From the NCBI GenBank assembly GCA_964370315.1, contig CAYJIS010000029.1, positions 1-23,935 of the forward strand: 23,935 nucleotides of DNA, given 5' to 3'. Position numbers and translations under genes: made by a program. This DNA is from CAYJFX01 sp964370315 (lineage in GTDB: Bacteria > Spirochaetota > Spirochaetia > Treponematales > Treponemataceae). Below the pieces are notes generated by a model. The model saw only the letters and a program-made list of their open reading frames with translations, made no database searches and was not told the origin of the DNA. Below, in pieces: positions 1-7,010 of this stretch (the first letter of the stretch is position 1; each line of letters begins with the position of its first letter).

Positions 1-427
1 TAAGCTAATCATTTATTCTCTTTAGAAAACTCAATAGTAAATAATGGCAAGGATGAAACTGAATATATACAGGCCTAAAAATAGCGCGACAGGGATGTCG
101 CAAAACGGGAAAGTAAATGAGTTTTAAGCTAATCATTTATTCTCTTTAGAAAACTCAATAGTAAATAATGGCAAGAATGAAACTGAATATATACAGGCCT
201 AAAAATAGCGCGACAGGGACGTCGCAAAACGGGAAAGTAAATGAGTGTTAAGCTAATCACTTATCCCCTTTAGAAAACTCAATAGTAAAAAATGGCAAGA
301 ATGAAACTGAATATATACAGGCCTAAAAATAGCGCGACAGGGATGTCGCAAAACGGGAAAGTAAATGAGTTTTAAGCTAATCATTTATTCTCTTTAGAAA
401 ACTCAATAGTAAATAATGGCAAGGATG
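1..427. repeat. Tandem array of a 124-bp unit (about 3.4 copies)
   Basis: Copies start at 2, 126, 250 and 374 with an exact 124-bp period; the fourth is cut at about 427, and the first may continue left of the window. Copies differ by only a few substitutions. Each full unit has a GC-rich hairpin, GCGAC/GTCGC around a 6-base loop (86-101, 210-225, 334-349), then CAAAAC. GAGTTTT and AAAACTC then form a second inverted repeat around GCTAATC (for example 119-125 with 150-156). The unit length is not a multiple of three, so this is not a protein repeat. A 24-codon ORF (ATG at 53) recurs in the three full copies but is not conserved in the right-edge copy. Function unknown. Confidence 0.95.
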
Positions 428-433
428 CCATTT

Positions 434-482
434 TTTACGTATTTTACATACTTTTTACATTTCTTATCTTTTAGAATTTACA
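434..482 (+). promoter_or_regulatory. Candidate Pho box (direct TTTACA repeats) upstream of pstS
   Basis: TTTACG (434-439) and TTTACA at 443-448, 454-459 and 477-482 form direct repeats on one face of the helix. The steps are 9, 11 and 23 bp, close to multiples of 11. PhoB/PhoP-type OmpR-family regulators bind hexamer or heptamer direct repeats with an 11-bp period, and the Bacillus PhoP site is close to TTWACA. The operon that follows encodes the phosphate transporter and its own PhoB/PhoR pair, which fits autoregulation. Assignment is by motif and context. Confidence 0.6.
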
Positions 483-491
483 TATACATTT

Positions 492-497
492 TATATT
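492..497 (+). promoter_or_regulatory. Candidate -10 element of the pst operon
   Basis: TATATT lies 9 bp after the last TTTACA repeat. No good -35 hexamer is present at 17 bp, as expected for an activator-dependent Pho promoter. A start near 504 would give a leader of about 88 nt before the pstS ATG. The leader also holds an 11-bp palindrome, CTCGTAACGAG (560-570), of unknown role. Confidence 0.4.
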
Positions 498-591
498 CTT
501 ACTCAAGAACAGTGTATCACATATAGTCGTGAACACAAAAAATTAAATGAGTGGGACTACTCGTAACGAGAATACCTACCAGGGAGTAAGA

Positions 592-1425
592 ATGAAAATT
601 TTAATTAAAGTAGCATGTGTTGCAACATTGCTCAGCGTATTTGGATGCCAAGCAGGAAGTAACGACTTAATTTCTGTTATTACACGAGAGGACGGTTCTG
701 GTACTCGCGGAGCTTTTGTGGAGCTTGTTGGCTTAGATGAAGGTGGAAGTGATAATACAAGCTTAGATGCTATTGTTCACGATGGAACCGGAAAAGTTAT
801 GACTGCAGTGCAAAATGATATCAATGCTGTTGGTTATATTTCTTTAGGCTCATTAAATAGTACTGTAAAGGCAGTTTCTATTGACGGAGTCGAACCTAGT
901 GTTGCTAATATTCAAGCAGGTAGTTACAAAATCGCTCGTCCTTTTAACATAGCCTATCCAGACAATTTGTCAGCACTAGCATTAGATTTTATTGATTTTA
1001 TTACAAGTGTTGAGGGTCAACAAATAGCAACAGAAGAAGGATTCATACCGGTTTATGATAATGATTCCTATTCAGGTGCAATGGATGGAGGAATCCTTTC
1101 TATAGGTGGATCAACATCTGTATACCCACTAATGGAAAAATTAGCTGAAAGTTATAAGCAAAGAAATCCAAATGTAACAATTAACATAGAGGGGATAGGT
1201 TCAAGTGCTGGGGTAAAAGGAGCAATTGAGGGAACATTTGAAATAGGAATGGCAAGTCGATCTCTTAAAGATTCAGAACTAGAACAAATAAATGGTATGG
1301 TTATAGCCCAAGATGGAATTGCAGTTATTGTTAATAATGAAAATACACTTACAGATCTCTCAGTAGAATTAGTAAGAGATATCTATCTTGGTAATGTAAT
1401 GAGCTTTTCAGATATTAATAATTAG
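592..1425 (+). CDS. pstS: Phosphate-binding lipoprotein PstS, circularly permuted
   Basis: Captures phosphate outside the cytoplasmic membrane for PstCAB. The start is ATG 592, preceded by AGGGAG (581-586); an in-frame ATG at 547 lacks a ribosome site and would hide the signal peptide. Residues 1-18 form a lipoprotein signal with lipobox SVFGC (Cys19). The order of the mature protein is unusual. Residues about 25-160 match the usual C-terminal part of PstS: TREDGSGTRGAF (31-42, phosphate-binding loop), GYISLGSL, DGVEP and EGQ...EEGFIPV. Residues 166-277 match the usual N-terminal part: GGSTSVYP (172-179), GSSAG (203-207), EIGMASR (217-223), QDGIAVIVN, ending at SFSDINN just where TREDGSGT would normally follow. 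All phosphate-contact segments are present once, so this is a permutation and not a truncation. First gene of the pst-pho operon. Confidence 0.93.
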   Translation: MKILIKVACVATLLSVFGCQAGSNDLISVITREDGSGTRGAFVELVGLDEGGSDNTSLDAIVHDGTGKVMTAVQNDINAVGYISLGSLNSTVKAVSIDGVEPSVANIQAGSYKIARPFNIAYPDNLSALALDFIDFITSVEGQQIATEEGFIPVYDNDSYSGAMDGGILSIGGSTSVYPLMEKLAESYKQRNPNVTINIEGIGSSAGVKGAIEGTFEIGMASRSLKDSELEQINGMVIAQDGIAVIVNNENTLTDLSVELVRDIYLGNVMSFSDINN

Positions 1426-1433
1426 GAATATAG

Positions 1434-2285
1434 ATGCAGCTTAAGGAAAAAGTTTTTGAAAAACTATTTTTACTTACTGCCTTAGTATCTATCGTAGCAG
1501 TGCTTTTCATTTGTATATTTTTATTTGCAAATGGTTTGCCTGCTATGGGAGAAATTGGGGTATTAGATTTTTTGCTTGGTATGAACTGGAAACCAAGTAA
1601 CGACCTATATGGAATTTTTCCCATGATAGTGGGAAGTTTATATATAACGGCCCTTGCAATTATTATAGGTGTACCTGTTGGTATTATGACTGCAGTCTTT
1701 ATGACACATTTTTGTCCAAAATATATTTACTCCTGGTTAAAGCCAGCAGTAGATCTTTTGTCTGGTATACCGTCAATTATTTATGGTTTTTTTGGCATGA
1801 CTGTTTTAGTTCCATTTGTTCGAAGTTATATCGGTGGTAATGGAAACAGTATTCTAACAGCTTCAATTCTTTTGGGTATAATGATACTTCCCACTATAAT
1901 AGGTTTAAGTGAATCTGCAATAAGGGCAGTGCCTGTAGCTTTATATGAAAACTCACGTGCTCTGGGTGCAACTCATGAAAGAAGCGTTTTTAAAGTAGTT
2001 GTCCCTGCAGCAAAGTCTGGAATCCTAGCTTCAATAGTATTAGGAATTGGACGAGTAATAGGCGAAACTATGGCTGTAATTATGATTGCTGGAAATCAGC
2101 CAAGACTAACTGGAAATATGCTAAAAGGAATTAGAACTATGACTGCAAATGTCGTTATTGAAATGAAGTATGCAGCTGGTTTACACGAAAAAGCTCTTGT
2201 TGCAACTGGGGTTGTTCTTTTTGTATTTATTTTGCTCATTAACGTTAGTTTTTCTTTAATCAAAAATAAGGAACATAAAACATGA
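1434..2285 (+). CDS. pstC: Phosphate ABC transporter permease PstC
   Basis: Inner-membrane subunit of the high-affinity phosphate importer, pairing with PstA and docking PstB. The 283-residue protein has about six hydrophobic segments. It shows the Pst permease motif GIPSIIYG (111-118), the EAA-type coupling loop around SRALGATHERSVFKVVVP (174-191) and GRVIGETMA (206-214). Length is usual for the family. ATG 1434 has AGGA (1424-1427) six bases upstream, overlapping the pstS stop region, so translation is likely coupled. Its stop codon overlaps the pstA start (ATGA). Confidence 0.95.
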   Translation: MQLKEKVFEKLFLLTALVSIVAVLFICIFLFANGLPAMGEIGVLDFLLGMNWKPSNDLYGIFPMIVGSLYITALAIIIGVPVGIMTAVFMTHFCPKYIYSWLKPAVDLLSGIPSIIYGFFGMTVLVPFVRSYIGGNGNSILTASILLGIMILPTIIGLSESAIRAVPVALYENSRALGATHERSVFKVVVPAAKSGILASIVLGIGRVIGETMAVIMIAGNQPRLTGNMLKGIRTMTANVVIEMKYAAGLHEKALVATGVVLFVFILLINVSFSLIKNKEHKT

Positions 2286-3133
2286 AACAAGTACATTCTT
2301 CTCGGATTATTCGCTTTTTCGTAATGTTATGCGCGATACTTACAATTGCTACTGTAGTATGCATAATAGGGTATGTTCTTTTTTCTGGCATTGGACCAAT
2401 AATCGAAGAAATACAAAAGCTGTTCGATGGTAAACCTTCAATTTTTAATTTAGAATATACTTCAGATAATGTTTCTCTCGTTCCAGCTGTTATTAATACT
2501 TTTATATTAACACTACTTAGTGTGAGCTTAGCGGCAATCTTCGGTATATTTACTGCAATATACCTAGTAGAGTACTCAAAGAGCGAAAGCTCCTTAGTTA
2601 GAATTATTCGCCTCACAACTGAAACCTTAGCAGGAATTCCGTCTATTATTTATGGCTTGTTTGGAAGCTTGTTTTTTGTAGTTTTCTTAAAAATGGGAAT
2701 GTCTCTTCTGTCTGGAATTCTTACTATTTCAATAATGATTCTTCCACTTATCATACGATCAACTGAAGAAGCATTAAAATCCGTACCCATAGAATATCGC
2801 GAAGCTAGTTTTGGCTTGGGGGCAGGAAAGCTTAGAACAATATTTATAATAGTCTTGCCATCCGCTGTAAATGGAATACTAGCTGGAATTATTTTAGCAA
2901 TTGGACGCGTTGTAGGGGAGACTGCATGTCTAATATACACCGCTGGAACTTCTCCAAATGCTGGAAATCTTTTTTCAACAGGACGGACATTGTCTGTGCA
3001 TATGTATATGCTTAGTTCAGAGGGCTTATATATAAATCAAGCGTATGCTACTTCAACTATCTTATTAATAATTGTTGTAAGTATGAATATGTTTTCGTCG
3101 TTTATAGCAAAAAAAATGCTCAAATCAAATTAG
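2282..3133 (+). CDS. pstA: Phosphate ABC transporter permease PstA
   Basis: Second membrane subunit of the Pst importer. The 283 residues include an N-terminal transmembrane helix (about 11-33), a periplasmic loop and five further hydrophobic segments. Family marks are AGIPSIIYGLFG (117-128), the EAA loop EYREASFGLGAGKLRTIF (171-188) followed by VLPSAVNG, and GRVVGETA. The start ATG overlaps the pstC stop by four bases (ATGA). Paralogous to PstC, as is normal for this system. Confidence 0.95.
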   Translation: MKQVHSSRIIRFFVMLCAILTIATVVCIIGYVLFSGIGPIIEEIQKLFDGKPSIFNLEYTSDNVSLVPAVINTFILTLLSVSLAAIFGIFTAIYLVEYSKSESSLVRIIRLTTETLAGIPSIIYGLFGSLFFVVFLKMGMSLLSGILTISIMILPLIIRSTEEALKSVPIEYREASFGLGAGKLRTIFIIVLPSAVNGILAGIILAIGRVVGETACLIYTAGTSPNAGNLFSTGRTLSVHMYMLSSEGLYINQAYATSTILLIIVVSMNMFSSFIAKKMLKSN

Positions 3134-3149
3134 GTATCAAGGAAATAAA

Positions 3150-3896
3150 ATGAAAATATCGATTAAGAATGCAAATGTTTATTATGGACAGACCCAGGCA
3201 CTAAAGGATGTAAGCTTAGATATTAATAAGAATAACGTTACTGCATTTATAGGACCATCTGGTTGTGGAAAATCAACGCTTTTAAAAAGTATTAATAGGA
3301 TGAATGATTTAATTTCAGGTTGTAAAGTTGAAGGTGATTTTTACTTAGACAATGAAAATGTATACAATGATTTAAATATAAATATTTTAAGAAAACGAGT
3401 TGGTATGGTTTTTCAAAAGCCAAATCCTTTTCCTATGAGTATATATGATAATATAGCTTATGGACCTAGGACACATGGTATACGAAAGAAAACTCAACTT
3501 GATGACATAGTAGAAAAAAGCTTGAGAGACGCTGCAATTTGGTCAGAAACAAAAGATACATTAAAAAAATCAGCCTTAAGTTTATCAGGTGGCCAGCAAC
3601 AAAGAATTTGTATAGCTAGAGCTTTAGCAGTAAATCCAGAAGTATTATTAATGGATGAACCTACATCTGCCTTAGACCCCATATCAACTTCAAAAATTGA
3701 AGAGCTTGTCTTAAGCTTAAAAGAAAGTTATACTATAGCTATAGTAACACATAATATGCAACAAGCTTTGCGTGTTTCTGATAAGACAGGTTTTTTTCTA
3801 TTAGGAAAACTTATTGAGTTTAATGATACTAATACACTTTTTTCTTTGCCAGAAAAAAAAGAAACAGAAGATTATATTACAGGGAGATTTGGATAA
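3150..3896 (+). CDS. pstB: Phosphate ABC transporter ATP-binding protein PstB
   Basis: Cytoplasmic ATPase that drives phosphate import through PstCA. All nucleotide-binding motifs are present: Walker A GPSGCGKST (35-43), Q-loop Q89 in MVFQKPNPFPMS (typical of PstB), signature LSGGQQQR (145-152), Walker B LLMDEP (166-171) with SALD, and switch His201 in VTHNMQQA. At 248 residues it has the usual length. AAGGA lies about eight bases upstream of ATG 3150. The stop TAA shares its last base with the phoU ATG (TAATG). Confidence 0.97.
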   Translation: MKISIKNANVYYGQTQALKDVSLDINKNNVTAFIGPSGCGKSTLLKSINRMNDLISGCKVEGDFYLDNENVYNDLNINILRKRVGMVFQKPNPFPMSIYDNIAYGPRTHGIRKKTQLDDIVEKSLRDAAIWSETKDTLKKSALSLSGGQQQRICIARALAVNPEVLLMDEPTSALDPISTSKIEELVLSLKESYTIAIVTHNMQQALRVSDKTGFFLLGKLIEFNDTNTLFSLPEKKETEDYITGRFG

Positions 3897-4543
3897 TGAG
3901 TAGTCTTATAGATACAGAAATAAGTGCTTTACATAAAGAAGTAATTCTAATGGGTAATATGTGTGAAAAATCTATTGAAAAAGCTTCGAAAGCTCTTTTA
4001 AATTATGATATTGATAGTGCAAAGGAAGCATTGATACTTGAAGAAAGCATTAATAACAAAGAGCGAGAAATTGAAGAACTGTGTTTAACTATATTATTAA
4101 AACAGCATCCTGTAGCAAGAGATCTTAGAAAAATTTCTGCAACCTTAAAAATGCTAACAGACCTAGAAAGAATTGGTGATCAAGGCAGAGATATTGCCGA
4201 AATTGTTTTAAACAATGATTTGTCAAATTATAAGAATAGTTCGCACATACAAGCACTTGCAAATGCAACGACAAAAATGGTAACTGATATTATTGATGCA
4301 TACGTTAAAAACGATATAAACATATGTGAAAAGGTTATAAAATACGATAGTGTTGTTGATAATCTTTTTGATGAGATGAAGTCAGATGTTGTTGGTATTG
4401 TGCGCGAAAATACAAACGAAACAGAAAATGCAATTTTATTATTAATGATTGCTAAGTATTTTGAACGAATTGGTGACCATGCTACTAATATAGCGGAATG
4501 GGTTGAATTTTCAATTACTGGTAAACATAGAAGAGAAAACTAA
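3896..4543 (+). CDS. phoU: Phosphate signalling protein PhoU
   Basis: PhoU links the Pst transporter to the PhoR kinase and represses the Pho response when phosphate is plentiful. The 215 residues form the usual two related three-helix halves, each with the metal-cluster helix motif: LTDLERIGDQGRDIAE (87-102) and YFERIGDHATNIAEW (188-202). AGGGAG (3881-3886) sits nine bases before ATG 3896. It overlaps pstB by one base and is followed two bases after its stop by phoB. Confidence 0.95.
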   Translation: MSSLIDTEISALHKEVILMGNMCEKSIEKASKALLNYDIDSAKEALILEESINNKEREIEELCLTILLKQHPVARDLRKISATLKMLTDLERIGDQGRDIAEIVLNNDLSNYKNSSHIQALANATTKMVTDIIDAYVKNDINICEKVIKYDSVVDNLFDEMKSDVVGIVRENTNETENAILLLMIAKYFERIGDHATNIAEWVEFSITGKHRREN

Positions 4544-4545
4544 TT

Positions 4546-5226
4546 ATGATATATTGTGTAGAAGATGATACTAATATTCAAGAACTCATACTGTATGCAT
4601 TAAATACTGCAGGCTTTGAATGCAAAGGATGTCAAGATTATAAAGAGCTACAAGAGAGTCTAAATGAATGCTTACCTCAAATGATTTTACTAGATATTAT
4701 GCTGCCAGGAAAAGATGGTATTTCCATCTTAAACGAGCTTAGGAGTAATAAACAAACAGAGAATATTCCAGTAATACTTATTACAGCTAAATCTAGTGAG
4801 CTTGATAAAATTAAAGGATTAGATTCTGGAGCTGATGACTATATTACTAAACCAATAGCAATTATGGAAATGATTTCTAGAATTAAAGCACTTCTACGAA
4901 GAGTGGGAACCAGTCAAAACGAAAATGCTCCAAAAGAAAAAGTATCGATTTTTAACATTCAAGTAAATAAAAAGAAACGAACTGTATGTGTAGACAACAA
5001 GGAAGTTCAATTGTCTTTTAGAGAGTTTGAGTTATTATTATTCTTAATGGAAAATCAAGGGGTTGTATTTTCTCGTGATAATTTACTTACATCAGTATGG
5101 GGGTATGAGTATTCTGGTGAAAGTAGAACAGTAGATGTGCATATTAGGACGTTACGACAAAAAATTGGTGATGATGGAAGTATAATTAAAACAGTCAGAA
5201 ATGTTGGCTATAAGATTGGAGAATAA
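4546..5226 (+). CDS. phoB: OmpR-family response regulator, PhoB/PhoP type
   Basis: Phosphate-starvation transcription factor, by context. Residues 1-115 are a complete receiver: acidic pair Glu6-Asp7-Asp8, phospho-acceptor Asp50 in ILLDIMLPGKDG, Thr80 in ILITAK, and Lys102 in DYITKP. Residues about 130-226 are an OmpR/PhoB winged helix, with FREFELLLFLMENQG, the recognition region SRTVDVHIRTLRQKIG and the wing VRNVGYKI. The gene lies two bases after phoU with only a weak purine-rich ribosome site, so it probably depends on coupling. Its kinase follows directly. The likely target is the direct-repeat region at 434-482. Confidence 0.9.
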   Translation: MIYCVEDDTNIQELILYALNTAGFECKGCQDYKELQESLNECLPQMILLDIMLPGKDGISILNELRSNKQTENIPVILITAKSSELDKIKGLDSGADDYITKPIAIMEMISRIKALLRRVGTSQNENAPKEKVSIFNIQVNKKKRTVCVDNKEVQLSFREFELLLFLMENQGVVFSRDNLLTSVWGYEYSGESRTVDVHIRTLRQKIGDDGSIIKTVRNVGYKIGE

Positions 5227-5227
5227 C

Positions 5228-6880
5228 TTGCGAAAAAGAATATTTCTAAGCATAACTGGTGTAACATTAGTTGCACTACTTATTTTTACATTTTTAAACT
5301 CATATGTTACATATAGGCGAATATTTGAAACTGAAAAGGTACATTTAAAAAGAGAGTTTATACAAATAAAGTCAAAGCTGCTTTCTCAAGACTCTGAGTA
5401 TGATTTTTCAGTAATATTCACACCATCACGCATGACAGTGATAAATACGGCTGGAGTTGTATTATTTGATAATGCAAAAGACTTTCAAGCTATGGAAAAC
5501 CATGCTGATAGAAGTGAAGTAGTAGCATTGTTAAACCAAACAAGTGCAGAAAGCACTCGAATGTCAGATACTTTGGGAAAACAGACATATTACTATGCTG
5601 AAAAAATTGATACGAATACTATATTAAGACTTTCTATTACGATAGAAAGTGTGTATGGCATAATAAAGCGAGTTATACCTTTGATGTTATTTTTAGTTAT
5701 AGTAATTGTAATTGTTGCTATAGCCTTATCTGGCTTTCTTTCAAAGAAAATTGTTGCGCCTCTTTATAATATAGATGAGCCGATTTATGATGAATTAGAT
5801 TTGTTTTATCAGAAAATACGTGGACAAAAAAGGCAGATAAAAAAGCAAAGCAATCGACTTAAAATTATTAAAGAAGAAATTAAAATATTGACAAAAAATA
5901 TTGCAAATGGATTTATATTATTAGATGATAAAAATAAAATTATATCAATAAATAAGACTGCTACAAAAATATTTGGTTCCAAAAAGTCCTCCTTTTTAAA
6001 TAAAGATGTGTTTGAACTTAATCGCAGTGAAGAGTTTATTTGCACAATCGAAAGAGCCTATGCGGGAAATTCTAGCGAACTAACTCTCAAAGTATCAGAT
6101 AGGGAATGTTTTTTGCATGTGTCGCCAGTAAAAAATAATAAAAAGGGAATACAGAATGTTAGTGGATTATTAATTATTGTAATTGATATGACAGAAAAAG
6201 CTCAGGCAGAAAAGTTAAGAAGAGAATTTTCTGCTAATGTATCACACGAATTAAAAACCCCACTTACTAGTATTTTAGGGTACGCTGAAATTATCAAAGA
6301 AGGATTAGCGAAACCAGAAGATATTAAAGGTTTTAATGAAAAAATTTATACTGAAGCTACAAACCTATTAGAGCTTATTGAAGACATTTTAAAAATCTCA
6401 CAACTTGATGAAATGAAACAAACATATAAAACAGAACCAGTTAATCTTGCACTTTTAATTGAAAATATAATATCAAGGCTTGAAATAATTGCAGAGAAAA
6501 AGAACGTTATAGTAAAAACAGATTTAGAGGATGTTTGTTTTGAAGGTATCCAAAGTGTATTAGATGAAACGTTTTATAATATAATAGAAAATGCAATTAA
6601 ATATAACGTTGTAAATGGGGTAGTACTTGTTACTTTAACTAAGACATCTTCGAAAATCAAAATATCTGTAAAAGATAGTGGAATAGGAATACCAAAAGAA
6701 AGTCATGATAGAGTCTTTGAACGGTTTTATCGTGTTGATAAGAGTCACTCAAGTAATATAAAAGGATCAGGGCTTGGTTTGTCTATTGTAAAGCATGCAG
6801 TTAATGTTCATAAAGGGAAGATACTTTTGGAGAGTGAAGTAATGAAAGGTACAAAAATAACAGTAATATTTCCAAAATAA
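5228..6880 (+). CDS. phoR: Phosphate sensor histidine kinase, PhoR type (TTG start)
   Basis: Membrane sensor kinase, partner of the response regulator just upstream. TTG 5228 is preferred as start: GGAG (5218-5221) lies six bases before it, whereas the in-frame ATG at 5201 lies inside phoB with no ribosome site. The order is transmembrane helix 1 (about 5-25), a short extracytoplasmic sensor, helix 2 (about 148-170), a charged coiled-coil linker, and a PAS-like domain (LLDDKNKIISINKTATKIFG). HisKA follows with His340 in SANVSHELKTPLTSILGYAE, then the HATPase domain with an N box near Asn455, DSGIGIP and GSGLGLSIVKH. All catalytic motifs are intact. PAS plus HisKA is typical of PhoR. It is the last gene of the operon; no convincing terminator follows, only T-rich sequence near 6925. 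Confidence 0.88.
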   Translation: MRKRIFLSITGVTLVALLIFTFLNSYVTYRRIFETEKVHLKREFIQIKSKLLSQDSEYDFSVIFTPSRMTVINTAGVVLFDNAKDFQAMENHADRSEVVALLNQTSAESTRMSDTLGKQTYYYAEKIDTNTILRLSITIESVYGIIKRVIPLMLFLVIVIVIVAIALSGFLSKKIVAPLYNIDEPIYDELDLFYQKIRGQKRQIKKQSNRLKIIKEEIKILTKNIANGFILLDDKNKIISINKTATKIFGSKKSSFLNKDVFELNRSEEFICTIERAYAGNSSELTLKVSDRECFLHVSPVKNNKKGIQNVSGLLIIVIDMTEKAQAEKLRREFSANVSHELKTPLTSILGYAEIIKEGLAKPEDIKGFNEKIYTEATNLLELIEDILKISQLDEMKQTYKTEPVNLALLIENIISRLEIIAEKKNVIVKTDLEDVCFEGIQSVLDETFYNIIENAIKYNVVNGVVLVTLTKTSSKIKISVKDSGIGIPKESHDRVFERFYRVDKSHSSNIKGSGLGLSIVKHAVNVHKGKILLESEVMKGTKITVIFPK

Positions 6881-6933
6881 TACATAAGACATCATAAACT
6901 ATCAAAAAAGTTGCTAAAATTACGTTTTTTTTC

Positions 6934-6962
6934 TTGACAGATTTAATTTTCGGGTGTACACT
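6934..6962 (+). promoter_or_regulatory. Sigma-70 type promoter of the sulfatase cluster
   Basis: TTGACA (6934-6939), a 17-bp spacer and TACACT (6957-6962) give a near-consensus vegetative promoter. The predicted start near 6969 lies inside the nested inverted repeats, leaving a leader of about 40 nt before the ATG at 7011. Confidence 0.75.
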
Positions 6963-6998
6963 GCTATGTATATAAAGTACACACCAGTGTATATACAT
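6954..6998. promoter_or_regulatory. Nested palindromes over the -10 region: candidate operator
   Basis: Several perfect inverted repeats are stacked in 45 bp. GTGTACAC is self-complementary (6954-6961). TACACTG (6957-6963) pairs with CAGTGTA (6985-6991). ATGTATATA (6966-6974) pairs with TATATACAT (6990-6998). TACAC (6978-6982) pairs with GTGTA (6987-6991). They cover the -10 element and the transcription start, where a repressor would block initiation. The LacI-family regulator encoded at 8567 is the obvious candidate ligand, by context only. Confidence 0.6.
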
Positions 6999-7010
6999 CT
7001 GAGGTTTAAA

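Noticed and set aside
53..127. 24-codon ORF (starting MKLNIYRPKN) recurring in each 124-bp unit
   Set aside because: The ribosome-like AAGG abuts the ATG with no spacing, the changes between copies alter residues, and the diverged right-edge copy does not keep the frame (a stop follows CAAAAC). Structure, not peptide, is conserved.
1..427. CRISPR array or integron attC array
   Set aside because: Units are contiguous with no unique spacers, so not CRISPR. There is no RYYYAAC/GTTRRRY pair at the ends of the inverted repeats and no cassette genes, so attC sites are not supported.
547..591. Longer pstS start at ATG 547
   Set aside because: It lacks a ribosome site and adds 15 polar residues before a clear lipoprotein signal; ATG 592 has AGGGAG.
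6905..6932. Terminator after phoR
   Set aside because: AAAAAA and TTTTTT flank a region that does not pair further inside, so no stable GC stem precedes the T run.
6954..7010. GTG start for the sulfatase at 6954
   Set aside because: It lies within the -10 region and palindromes; ATG 7011 has GAGG at the correct distance and begins the normal sulfatase N terminus.
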